This document shows positions 33,397-45,346 of a DNA stretch of 64,000 nucleotides, in pieces. Made by a program: the position numbers and the translations under genes. This DNA is from Nannobrachium achirus. Its lineage: Eukaryota > Chordata > Actinopteri > Myctophiformes > Myctophidae. The stretch covers positions 51,455,762 to 51,519,761 of the forward strand of contig OY997639.1 in the NCBI GenBank assembly GCA_963921795.1, written 5' to 3'. Numbering within the stretch: the stretch's first letter is position 1; every line of letters starts with the position of its first letter. The notes under the pieces are model-generated. The model did not search any database. It had not been told where the DNA came from and was given only the letters and a program-made list of their open reading frames with translations.

Positions 33397-36300
33397 ATGT
33401 CTCTACCGCCAGAAAAAGCCTCTGAACTGAAACAAATAATTCACAACCATTTGATCAAGGTAAGTGACACTGTGACAGTGGTGGAAATGTTATTGTTTTA
33501 GTTCTTTTTATAGGCTACCTGTAAGTACCTCTTACATATTGAGTGGTGATCTGTGTTGTGGTATAGCCCTATAGACAAGCCCTGAATACAGGACGGTCCC
33601 TGTATTCAGGGCTAAGCCCTAGCCATAATGGCTGTGATATATTACTGTAGGCCTATATATTTTAATATATTCGTTGCAGCAATGGGTGTTCTCCACTGTA
33701 ATGTTGTTGGTCACTCTCAGGCAGCACCAGAACATATCAACCTATACTGGCTACAATTATTACTGATTCTATTATCAGAAGTATAATTGCGACCATAGGT
33801 TGCACGTTTACTATGAAAACGGTCACAGCTTGTCTGTGTGTATCTGTCTGTCACGCCTGACACTGTGGTTCTATGGGTTTGTCGCTCTGACATCATGCTC
33901 TGAGGTCACTAATGTCAGGGTAACCACTCTTAACAGAATGGGTTTGCCGCTCTCACATCACACTCTGGCTTGATGTCACTTTTATGCCCATATATGGAGA
34001 TCACTGATGTCATCACGAGTCACACTTGCAAATTAATTACAATTACATCCTTGTCCGTTTTATGCCCATATATGGAGATCCCTGTTCCGTTGTCATCAAT
34101 ATTAAGCGCGACCTAGCTTGACACCCTGAGGCGTCTCAAGCCCGTATCAGAGTCGGGTCCGCGGTGGAAGGCTATCCACCGCGGTGTAGTGCCGTGTAGT
34201 CTTTTTGAGTCATAAAACTACAACGTTAACGCTCAAAAAGACTACACGGCACTACACCGCGGTGGATAGCCTTCCACCGCGGACCCGACTCTGATACGGG
34301 CTTTACTAGTTGATTGTGACCCTAGGTCGCAGATTAGTATGTAAACGGTCACAGCTTGTCCGTATGTGTGTATCTCTGTCTGTCACGCCTGGCACTGTGG
34401 TTCTATGGGGTTGTCGCTCTGATGTCAGGGGAATCACTCTTAACAGAATGGTTTTGCTGCTCTGACATCACGCTCTGGCTTCACTGTCATGTCACACTAA
34501 CAGAATCACTTTAATGCCCATATATGGAGTTCCCTGATGTCATCAATATTAAGCCCATATCTAACAGGACTTGTAACAGAATCCATATACAGTATGGCCA
34601 AGACAGCTCATATCTGTGTGGCTGGTTCTACAGACAGGGATCTCCATCTCTATGTATGTGCATAAAATGGTATGATGTCAGATGTCATAGACATCATAGG
34701 ACTTTCACATAACGAATAACTGAATAAGCATGTTTGGGCTCTCACAGCATATCTCCATACATGGATCTCCATAAATGGGTACCAGGGGTCCGGTCTCCAT
34801 ATACTGTATGGGTAACTGTTCCGATATACATCACTGGCCAGATATATGTTGCCCTGAGGCGTCTTACTAGTAATTATTATACTATTGTTAGCTTATGAGT
34901 CATGATTCAAGTCAAAACCTCCTAAAAGCATCAGCTTTTAACGTAAGTGTGTGAGGCTGGCTCACACAATGAAGTTGAAGTCAAGTCGGTTATGTAGCAA
35001 TTTTTGCAACAATCAATAATTGTATAAGAGCTTTCATTCTTTCTTACAAAATGATACAAATGTTGGTAATCTACTGCAACAGGAGGGGGAGGGGGAGAGG
35101 GAATAGAATTGTGGTTAGTGACTTAGTGTCACAATTTTATAAGTGTTGATCGCGGATACACACCATTGTCTTGTTTTTTCTGTTTTCTTGTTTCTCTTTA
35201 TTTGTTTGTTTGTCTTTTGCTTCATAATTGTATTGTAACTTTGTGGGAGGGGGGTGGAGGGAGGGGTGGGGGTTGATGATTCAGAGTGTAATGTATATGT
35301 CTTGTTCTTTAAATAACAAAAATTTACCTATAAAAATATTGTTTAAAAAAAAAAAAAAAAGGAGCTTTCATTCACCTGGATTCAAACAGTTTAAAAGCAG
35401 GTGTGCGTATGCTAAAATCAGCGGGCGACATCAGAGAAGGAAGTAACCTGCACACTACCAGCTTGCATGATTAATTAGCATAATAAAACATTATGGTAAA
35501 AGCATAGGATATGCACATCCCCTGTACATTTCTTTGAAAAAGTTGTTGCCATATGCTGGACCAAAAATATTCAAGTGAAAAGGGAATTTCCACACACGAT
35601 AAATTGCTGCTCTGCTCTCCCATATTTTATTTAAACAACCTGAACAACTTTGCGCGTGCAAAGGCTTCAACTGATGAAGACCTTGCATGGGTGAAACTTT
35701 GTTTGTGTTGATTAAATAAAATGCATGTGAACAGCAATTATCTGTGTCTGTGCGGACATTCCTCTCCTTTCAATTCACATGGTAAACATTGAGACTATTG
35801 GAGCCTCTAACTCGGTATAACCAGTGGGCTGATGACCAATAATAATTGTGTGTGGAAGGAGAGGGTATTTATCGTATACATTTTATTATTTTTGTCTTAT
35901 TTAATTTTTTAGATGAACATCCATGGCAAGATCCGAGACATTCTGGCTGAGACTGTGAGGGATGACCTTGGCGCTGGACGTCATGCACTCTCTGAGGCGG
36001 ACTTTCTTTATGCCCTGCAACGGAGAGGCATTGTGGACGATGTCATGAAGGACCTACATTTCACCAAGGTTGCACACCACTCGGCCGGCAATGTATACAT
36101 TTACACACACAGTCGCTTCACAGTCCTCCTCTAACCTCTCTTTTCTCTGCCGCTTGAATAAGGAATCTCCACTAGAAACCGACAAAGGATCGCCTTCAAA
36201 GCCTGCTACTCACTTTGTTGATAAAGACCCGACTCAATTAAATAAAAGTAAGGAGATAATGGGGAACGTACTGTCTCTTGAGAGTCCCTTCATTTTGGAA

Positions 36301-39300
36301 ATCCTAGTTAATAGTGGTTGTGGTTTCCTCCCTGTTGTCTCAGCTACCATCGACCCAACAAGGCGGTACCTTTATCTACAAGTGGTTGGTGGTAAGGCCT
36401 TCCTGGAGCACCTCCAGGAACCAGATCCCTTACCCGGCCAGGTGTGTTCTACCTTTACACTCTACCTGCATTTCCGCAACCAGAGGTTCCGTTCAAAGCC
36501 GGTGCCCTGTGCCTGTGAACCGGACCTGCAAGAGGGCTTCCTTCTAGAAATCCATAAAGATGGCATGGGTAACACCACTTCCTCTTTAAACACTTCTAAA
36601 CCTGGCATAAACAAAGAATAGCAGATCTACAATTGTGACTCGTTGGCAGCTATTTTTGCGTAACAACGAATAATGAACAACAAACGAACAATAAAATAGG
36701 GCATAACCATTTACCGTTAACTCAAGTCTATACTTAGTAAAAAAGGACTTGAGTTGCAACTACACTTTTTATGCTCTTTTTTCACCCTACAACAAATCTC
36801 CTTGCCAAAAATACATATACAGACGGGCTCCTGGTGGCCTAGTGGACCAGGCGCCTACCATATAGGCATTGCCATTTCGGCATCAATGCCTGTCGGCGTC
36901 GCCGGTTCGATTCCCGATCCGGGCGACCTTTGCCGCGTGTCACTCCCTGTCTCTCCCCGTTTCCTGTCAGTCTACTGTCCTATCCAATAAGGCAAAAAGC
37001 CCCAAAACAAATCTTTAAAAAATAAAAATAAAACATATACAGAGAGCTTGTACATCTGCCATCCACTATTTTTGGCAGATGTTCCCCCCCAGAATAGGGG
37101 ACGTCGGGGTTCAAGTGGTTGAGTGGTTAAAGGTGACAAAGGTAAAAAGGCAAACCTTAAGTACATAAGAACTTAAAGCCATACTGTGTAAGATGCCCAA
37201 CTAGTGGTCATTAGCCCTATAGCAAACCGCGGTCGCGTCCGCGTCTTCCGGACGTTTTTCGTACCTTCAGACCCCCGCGTCTGCCTCCACCTCGCTGAGA
37301 TCTATCTTTTAAGGGGTCCCTTGTTCCTGTGCGTTCAGTAATTCCAGAGATACGGACTCCTTCACCCTGCCTGGTAGGCGAAATTACCTAGAGAAGGGAT
37401 GGTACAAACGGGCGACAACAAATATGGCTGCCATAGCGACCCCACTTCAAGATGCGCTGTGATTGGCCGGCAGTTGTATAACCCTCGCTGTGATTGGCCG
37501 GTAGTGTGATGACGCAATTTTGGCGCGAGATCCGGTCCACGGCAAGGATCTCAGTTTACATACAGAGAAGGCTTTACAGGCTGAAATTCACGGCGCGGAT
37601 CTTCTAAAACTTTTGTGATTTAATAGTTAGGAGAATTTTAAGATTTGTTTTATAAAAAAAGTTACATAGTACAACTTTAAATAAAACTGTGCTATATTGT
37701 TACTGTTTATTCTGGCCAATGCCTTGCAGGAGAGGGCAGTAAGATGGCGGACCCCACCACCATGCTGTCTATCTGTGACCCAGTCCACTTGGTACTAATC
37801 AAGACTGATACGTCCAGTGAGACCACCCTGGTCTCCTCCTACTTCCTGGACTGGAGGACCGTCCTCAGCTCGCCCAATGGAAAGACCTGCATTGCTGTGG
37901 AATTGCTGGGGGTTGGTGAGGGAAATGCTCAACCTACTGCAGGGGTCTTCAACCTTTTCAGGCCAAGGACCCCTTAGTTGAGAGAGAGATGAAGCAGGGA
38001 CCCCCACAACCTTTTCATAGATTGGCTGAAGTTCTCAGAATATGGACACTAGGGTTCAAGTGGTTAATATAAAAAAGGAGAAAAAAGTTACTATCACACA
38101 AAGATTTGGAGGACCCCCTGTAGTAACTCTGAGGACCCCCTGTTGAAGACCCCTGACCTGCTGTGTGTTCAAATGGAAGCATAAGTCTTAGCAACTATTT
38201 ACTTATCAACCGCTTATTATTAAATTAAATAAAAACTACAAACTCTCAACCTATTGTGTGACGTTGGCCATAGATGCTGGCCATTTTCACTATTATTTAA
38301 TATCTTTAATACCTATGCCCCCTGGCCATATAAATGCCCGAAATAGGAATGCCAGGGTTAATGTGGTTAATTTGTGTGTGTCTTCTTCAGGAAGTGAGTG
38401 TAAGGTACCAGCTGGTGTGCTGAATGTCAGCCTTGAACTCTATCCTCCTCTGACTGAGACTCTGAGTGCTGAGATAATCACCACACAGGTAAAACCTCAT
38501 TTATATACTGTAGTGTAGTATGACAGTGTTACTCAACGAAAAAAACCCTGATCTACAAGCAGCTGACAATGCATCGTACGATCGACCCGTTGTTAGCCTT
38601 TATATACTGTAGTGTTGTATGACAGTGTTACTCAACGAAAAAAACCCTGATCTACAAGCAGCTGACAATGCATCATACGATCGACCCGTTGTTAGCCTTT
38701 AAGAAAGCTCTCTTTTGCAAGCGACACCATTCCACGATGGAGTATTAATTAAGCTTAAAGAGTAAGGAACATTTTCTTCTCTCCCTGCATTGATTTGTTT
38801 AATAATGAATTCATGAATTCACTCTCTCAGAAAGTCATTACCAAAACTTTGCATTAAATTTGCATGACACTTTAGATTCAAACTTGGTTACCTCGGTTCA
38901 TTGATACATTCTTTGTCCAATGTGTTCATTTGGTTATTTTATTAACTCATTTACTACCATATCCCTGTTTCCCAGAGTTATTCCTGTTGTTCCAGGCCGC
39001 CACGCCCGAGTTTCCAGAGCTATTAGATTAATTAGATTGAATTCAAAACAATAAAAAATCGGATCGCTAATTGGCCTTTCCTAAGTGCTCCAAAGACCGT
39101 GCTTCCGGTTTGGGATGGGAAACGGATACTGGGGGGCGGGACAACATGTTCCTCTGTGTCAATCTCTCCTTCGACGTTTTTTAATGTAAATGAGTTAAAC
39201 AAATCATTATCCATCATTAAATAATTTCACTAATACTATTGACATTTACATGAAAAGCAAATAAAACATGGGCTACTTCTTAAAAAAACACAATTCAGTT

Positions 39301-42300
39301 TGGAGTATTATTCCATTCAAAGGATTGTATATCTGCTATTTCCATTATTTTACAATATTTTGAACATGCTTCTGACATGCCCAAAATGGGGCTACCCGGT
39401 TGAAAGTTGTTAATCAGATAACATACATTGCTTATTTGTCTCATTCATTAATTTCCCATGCATGCAGCAATCACTGGAACGCCAGAAGACTGCAGAGAAG
39501 GAGAGGCTTTTCTTGGTTTATGCCAAACAGTGGTGGAGGGAGTTTCTTGAGATCCGTCCATCGCACCAATCCAAACTAGTCAAGATCTTTGCACAGGTTG
39601 GAGCTTATTCTCATACTGTATCTGATTCTTTGTATCTGCTGCGAAAACAGACCAGTTGCATCATGCATGGTTCCTTACCTTTTCATGTAATACATTTCTT
39701 TAGCTTTTTTTCCTTCTTCTATACCAATCACATTTATTTGTCATGTACGTACAATCTTTTTTTTTAGGTCTAGTTAGGATATGTTATAATATTATTATAT
39801 TGTATACTTCTATATAAACAAAACACTGTATGGACATCATTGTATGATTTTTAGACGCATTCCGCAGACGCTTTCCAACACTTTGCAACGCCGACATGAG
39901 TCTGGTGTGTTGCCTTTACACAGACAGACTCATTCTAATGGTGTTGCACCCATGGAGGCATGGGTCGCATCACAGCAGCCCAACTAATATCTACTGTTTT
40001 AGTGCCTTGGAGAGAGTGGTTATAGTTAAGGTTGTGGTCTTTTAAAACCACAAAGCATCTACTTGTACCCAGTTTGACTCAAGTTTAACTCAACTTTGTA
40101 CCTTTACCCTTTGTCTGGGTGTTCATGTGTGTTTGGTGCAGGATGAGAATGGCGTAAACAGGCCAGTGTGCTCTTATGTGCGTGTCCTCCGTGCTGGTCG
40201 TCTGCTGGAGAGCCCACGGCAGGCAGCACGTTTTGTCAGTCTGCTGGCTCACGAGAAGGCACCTGTGGTTGGAGGAGGCAAGCAGGAGCAGTGGTGCACT
40301 CTGCTGGCATTTCTCTGTAGAGGCAAGGTGAGGAAACGGTTAACAGTTTTAACCACATTGTGTGAAGCTATTGAAGGGCTCAACGTTGTCGGGCATCAGT
40401 GGGGAAAAGCAATTTTGACTTAAAAGCTTTAATAATAGCTTTAATAATAACTGATCAGTTACTTACAGTATGTTGAACGACATGGTCATATGATTATATA
40501 AATAGCCTTATAGTCAAATCAAAGTGGTGCTTTCCCCCTGGCTCTTAAAAACATACTTCTTTGTAGTTATTATACTATTGCCCAGAGGCTATTATAAACC
40601 TAGCCCCATGTGTGACCTTACCCAACACAGTAGCTTGGGATTCTGTTCCATAGCGTCATCATTTTTCTATTTTGATGGGGTTCAATTCTATGTGACCTGA
40701 CCGAGTCCGGAGATACATTGATGCGCGAGTTCACAGATGGGGCTAGTATAAACTACTTGATTTGCATCATCTGCACAATCTAGAGTGATGGCAAGGAATA
40801 TATTTTGTGTGTACAAAGTATGTTTACTCTGCAGTTGCTGGCTTTGGTTTTCAGAGTACTGTGGTATTGAGGATATTGAGATTGTATAATATGCTGGTAT
40901 TATTATTGTGGTTAGTGACTACTACTAGTGATAATATTTGGTCAAACCTTCCAAAGCCAATATATTGTTACATTATTGATCATATATTAAAAGTGCTGCT
41001 GCTGCTGCTGCTGCTACTACTGTTGTTAAAGTAAAACAGCAATAACAAGTGGTAGTAGTACTGCTCTCACTTTAAAGTTAGTTGCATTGATTGTGTCATC
41101 CTAAGAAACAAAGTCTTGGGAGTTTGCAGAGTTGACTGATGTGTTTTCATGTCAGACTAGATATTAGGGAATTTCCCTGGACCACCACAGAATAAAATCT
41201 TCTGCCTCCTTGTCTCTCTGCATGGCTGGCAGACACAACACACCTCTCACAAAGTGGCCCTTGTCAGCTGTGATTTATTACTTTCATTCCAGGGGAAATT
41301 AATTTACCCTCGTCAGTCCCCGGCCTCTTCCGAAGCTGCCGTCCATATTATCATGTCTGGGAATCATCTATCATTCTGACTTCCCCACAGCCTAAGCCAA
41401 GCATACAGCAGTAACACATCCCCAGCCTCTTACTGGAAAAGTTGTACAACTGAAATAAGAGTTGCTTAGTGTCATGGGCAATTTCATAACAGAAACTATT
41501 GGATTTACAGTTGACTTTTATTTTATGCCTTCAGCATTTCTCATGCCTCATATATACTTGGTTTGCGCATGATGTCACGTGCCAACAATTGCCAATCTAC
41601 TAGCTCACAACATGCTCTGACTTGTTTTGAGCTTGTAGATCAGCTAATTCTGCTGTGCATTCCACCAGGATGTCAGAATGTCTGCTTGTGTCAAGAGGAA
41701 CGGGCTGCTTAAACAGCAGTGTAATCTATATACAGTACATGATGACTTCAGAATAAAAATGTCACCAGCTCACCATGCTCTAATTTATATCTTATGGAAC
41801 AGACAGTAATGATGTGACGATAGGAAGATGCACAACATCACCAACATTTCATTTATATATTTGTTTGTTAAGAGGGGAAACACCATATCACAAAGCCTTG
41901 CTATGATAGTGTAGTAGAGCAAAATGACCCATTACCCAGACATGATTTTATTCAGTCATCCTCATCCACTGTGACCCTCATTTCTGCTTTATGGCACAAT
42001 ACAGTGGGAAATATAGAGGAAACATTAGTTAAAGAGAAGGCAGATAACATCTAGCAAATGCTATAAGCTGAATTTAATAGCAAAAACATGGCATACCGTA
42101 TGTTGAATGACTTTAAAGTTTAATGTGTTGTATGGGTTATGTTCTTTTCCCCCAGGGTGACTGTGAGGATCATGCCACCCTGCTATGTAGTCTCCTACTA
42201 GGCTTTGGCTTGGATGCCTTTGTGTGTGTGGGCACCAAGGCCAAGGTTGGTCCACACACCTGGGTCATGACTCGTGGAACTGATGGCAGCATCACCTTCT

Positions 42301-45300
42301 GGGAGAGTCTGACTGCACATAGGTTTGATTTGTAGTGTTTCGGTTTACAGCTATATGTGTTGGTATACTGTACATCCTGCTATAAAATGAAGAAACCTCT
42401 TGTCCGTTCGGCTGTCCTCATCCGTTTTTCTCCTCGGCGGGTTGATCAATCGATCTGAACTGGGGCATTGGGCATATGCACATAGTTGGGAAATAGATGG
42501 TTAACCTTTCCCACATTTATGTTGTATATTAGCATTTGTGACATGGGATCTACAGTCGTTGTTACAGTCCAAATATAGCCTTTTATATTGTCTTCTATTT
42601 TGTCTGTCTGTACTGTAGAGCAACTTGAGCTATACATAATTTATCAAAGGTGCTATTAAATAAAATACATTTAGGAGTCAATTATAGGCCTGTTTCTTTC
42701 CTGCCTTTGTTTGTTGTAATTGATTGCAATTTCTTTGTATCTAAAGAACCACATTGTTATTTTTTCAGTGTGCAAGCCTTTTTGTTGTTTATGGACTTCC
42801 AATAAAAGATATAGATTTGGTGTGTTGGTTGTGGTCCTGGAGGCACTGAATAGGCTTGTATGTGTCGCCAGGTACCTGCATCAGGCAATAGACCCAGATG
42901 CACCACCTCTGGCACCCCAACCCAAGCCCACGTCCCCATACCGCACCGTGGGCTGTGTCTTCAACCACCAGATCTTCTTAGCCAACTGCCAGCCCTCTGA
43001 TGCTGTGGAGCTCTGTGTCTTTGACTTACAGGTGAAAACAGGGTGGAGGGGGGTAATAACACTTAGCCAGCATTCACACAGGCATGTTTTATTGCGATCA
43101 AAACGAATCCTGTAGCGTATTGTCAGAAAATACACATCGTTTGGGCATGTGTGAAGACGCATCCGTATTCTTTTGCGAATCAAAGAAACAAATGCAAATC
43201 CCCCAAAAAACGGTGGTTTCGATTCGCTACAGCAAACGCTTCACAGTTGTTGTGAATCCATCCGTCTCAAATACAGTCAATGAAACATTGTGGTATATAG
43301 AACCATGTGCGGGTTTAATCCATAGTTATATATAATAGGTTAAATCCCCCTCCCGACCGTCCACTCTAACCCTAACCCTCATTGATTTAATTTCTGATCA
43401 CCGCTCCCTCGATCGTGCATAGTGTTGTGAGGAGTTGCTCACAGTCATAAAAGTAAAGGAGAGTCACTGTTGTATAATGTATATCCTATAGGCTATATAT
43501 AGGCCTAATATAATATAGGCCGATTTGTGGGTCCCTTGCTCTCTCTCTCTTTCTCTCTCTCTCTCTCTGTCTGTCTCTCACTCTCTGTGCCAAATCATGT
43601 CCAAATGGTGGTTGTGGTTGTGTCACATATCTTACCAGAGCTATATGGAAACGAGGTGTCACTCTGTCCAGACTGCTGGCAACATCTTCGTCACATTACT
43701 GCTGTTTCCAGCATATTGTACAAACACAGCGCTCCCATTGAAACTATTCAAAGCGGAACAAAAATACCTCAGTTTCATATGATTGTTTGATTTTCAAGGA
43801 AGAGACAGACTAATGTTGGTTGATGAATTCATAATTATGTCTCCAACCTACTTTTACACTCAGAACCCGTCCCGATGGAAGGCGATGAGTGAGGAGGCCC
43901 TGAGGTCAGTTTGTTCCCCAGGATCCACTACTTCTCTGCCCCCTCTGCCTCCTCTGTCCGCTCCTTCTCTGGAACCGGCTGCTGCCAGCAACCAACTGGA
44001 GTTAGAGATGCGCTACCTCATATCTGAACACAGGAAGGTAAAACGCTGCCTGACCCTTACTCTTTGTATTGTGGTGACCTACCAGACATAAGCATGCGTC
44101 CATCTGGGACACAGGTGTTGGACATGCTCCTTTCTCCCTCTCTGCACTTAAGTTTCCCCTCTTGCTACATTGCCCTGCCTAATAAAGCAAAGAAGAAACA
44201 GTCTTATAAAACCATCACTACTCAACAGTAAAGAAATGAATAATTTCTGCTTCCAGGACCTGGAACTGGCGACTGTGTGGGACGACCATCTGTCCTACCT
44301 GCTTTCCTCTGCCCTGTCAGCCTACGAGCTGGAGCGCTGCACCGGCGTCTCCTGTGGCAACGAGGAGTTCCAGGACGCAGTGAGGAGGGCGGTGCCAGAC
44401 GGGCACACCTTCAAAGGCTTCCCCATCCACTTCCTGCATCGCAACGCTCGCAGGGCCTTCGCCACCTGCCTCAGGTGAGGCCATGTGACAGGACTGCTCT
44501 CGCTCTGTGATTGTTAATGCATTCATTTTAAATGGGGGATATGATTTTAACCACTTGAACCCCAGTATGAGAGATTTGGTGTATAAACAGCGGTCTCACT
44601 ACAGTTGTAACTCAAGTATTTTGCAAGAGTAGAGTGTTTAAGTTGTTAACCCATTCAGGCCGGGAACACATTTTTCTGTTTGGGAGGGGCTTACAGTACA
44701 TGTACAGTATGTAGCAACATATTTGTTTTGTAGGCTGATTTCTGATTTAGCCCTATTCTATAGGTTAGGCCTAAATGGTGTAAACAGGAAAGTGGGTTTC
44801 AATGGAATTGCCTTCATTTGGTTATTTTCTGTATTTTAATATATTTCATGTTTTTGAGCGGTGGTCACAACGCTCCTATACGTGGCCGTGTGTGTGGGTC
44901 TGTCTGTCTGTCTGTCTGACTGTCTGTATGCTTGTCTGTATGTAGCCTACAGTACCTTTTGTGACCACACATGTTAAGGGAGGGGGGCTGTTGTTCAGGC
45001 CAGGCCAGACACCCACACACACACACACACACACACAATATATATATATATATTTGTTTTGCTGTTGCGCAGCCTCCATGACCACCGCTCAGTTCACACG
45101 GGTGTGATTTTTTATATTCTAATTCTAATTACATTTGCTCTAAGTGGATTGGCTGTCGATCTACCAAGTATAGTAACACGACTGTTACTGTGTTGTTGCT
45201 TGTGCAGGTCTTCCTTCTGCGAGGAGATTGTGTGTTGTCGTGGAGACCACGTGCGGCTGGCCGTCCGTGTTCGGGTGTTTGTCTACCCCGACAACGCCTG

Positions 45301-45346
45301 CGCTGTCTGGCTCATGTTTGCCTGCAAGTACCGCTCTGTTCTCTGA
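33397..45346 (+). CDS. cep76: CEP76 (centrosomal protein 76), complete, 13 coding exons
   Basis: Exons: 33397-33459, 35913-36068, 36163-36247, 36344-36568, 37730-37915, 38391-38488, 39468-39596, 40142-40327, 42156-42322, 42872-43031, 43864-44037, 44257-44474 and 45208-45346. All phases fit, giving 661 residues (human 659). The N-terminus MSLPPEKASELKQIIHNHL and C-terminus CAVWLMFACKYRSVL match the family. Exons 4-6 form the C2-like domain (DPTRRYLYLQVVGGKAFLEH, FRNQRFRSKPVPCACEPD). Exons 8-10 form the transglutaminase-like domain, with GDCEDHA (Cys379), PHTWVM (His410) and FWESL. CEP76 sits at centrioles and restrains their reduplication, recruiting CP110 partners and CDK2-linked regulators. 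The adjacent ptpn2 is conserved linkage. The introns hold a SINE, MITEs, a Helitron pair and an L1-like tail. Confidence 0.96.
33786..34309 (+). mobile_element. Helitron-like repeat copy C, split by a foldback insertion
   Basis: The 5' palindrome TGCGACCATAGGTTGCA is at 33788-33804, then CACAGCTTGTCTGTGTG and two CCATATATGG sites. The 3' hairpin CCCTGAGG is followed by GCGTCT at 34131-34136. The family end should continue TACTAG, which is found at 34304-34309 after a 166-bp foldback. cep76 intron 1. Confidence 0.65.
34138..34303. repeat. 166-bp foldback with two identical 72-bp arms
   Basis: The left arm 34138-34209 and right arm 34232-34303 are perfect reverse complements, with a 22-base loop. 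Each arm itself contains CCGCGGTGGA ... TCCACCGCGG, so nested hairpins can form. It is inserted inside the TCT/TACTAG terminus of the Helitron-like copy. Confidence 0.85.
34310..34870 (+). mobile_element. Helitron-like repeat copy D, head to tail with copy C
   Basis: It begins TTGATTGTGACCCTAGGTCGCA immediately after the CTAG of copy C. The interior resembles C (CACAGCTTGTCCGTATG, GGTTCTATGGGGTTGTCGC, CCATATATGG). It ends GCCCTGAGGCGTCTTACTAG at 34851-34870. About 560 bp, non-coding. Confidence 0.7.
35040..35361 (+). mobile_element. L1-like LINE 3' fragment with poly(A) and 12-bp target duplication
   Basis: GAGCTTTCATTC at 35028-35039 recurs exactly at 35362-35373. The insert ends in TTTAAA followed by a run of about 15 A. 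It contains only 3' UTR-like sequence, so it is strongly 5'-truncated. cep76 intron 1. Confidence 0.75.
35580..35740 (+). ncRNA. Hammerhead-like core in a Penelope-type 3' end
   Basis: CTGATGA (35671-35677), AGACC-TTGCAT-GGGT as stem II, and GAAAC (35693-35697) give an intact hammerhead core order, followed by ATTAAATAAAATG. Hammerheads are known in Penelope-like terminal repeats. Stems I and III are not clearly closed here, so activity is doubtful. Confidence 0.45.
36824..37032 (+). mobile_element. tRNA-derived SINE with perfect 11-bp target duplication
   Basis: Box A-like TGGCCTAGTGGA and box B GGTTCGATTCC are in order, then GTGTCACTCCCTGTCTCTCC, TCCTGTCAGTCTACTGTCC and AAGGCAAAAAGCCC, ending in an A-rich tail. 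ACATATACAGA flanks it at 36813-36823 and 37033-37043. It lies in cep76 intron 4. Confidence 0.9.
37172..37680. mobile_element. MITE with TTAAAG...CTTTAA ends in cep76 intron 4
   Basis: CTTAAAGCCATACTGTGTAA at the left is matched inversely by TTACATAGTACAACTTTAA at the right. Inside, CTGTGATTGGCCGG is repeated twice (near 37457 and 37490), bringing two CCAAT-type boxes. Confidence 0.65.
37940..38158. mobile_element. 219-bp MITE with CAGGGGTCTTCAAC inverted ends
   Basis: It starts CAGGGGTCTTCAACCTTTTC and ends GTTGAAGACCCCTG. GGGTTCAAGTGGTTAA lies in the middle. A related right half (CCCTGTTGAAGACCTCTG) is at 1197-1215. cep76 intron 5. Confidence 0.75.
38500..38698. repeat. 99-bp tandem duplication in cep76 intron 6
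   Basis: GACAGTGTTACTCAACGAAA at 38522 recurs at 38621 with near identity through GATCGACCCGTTGTTAGCC. Each unit holds a GATCTACAAGC piece of the short dispersed repeat. Confidence 0.85.
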
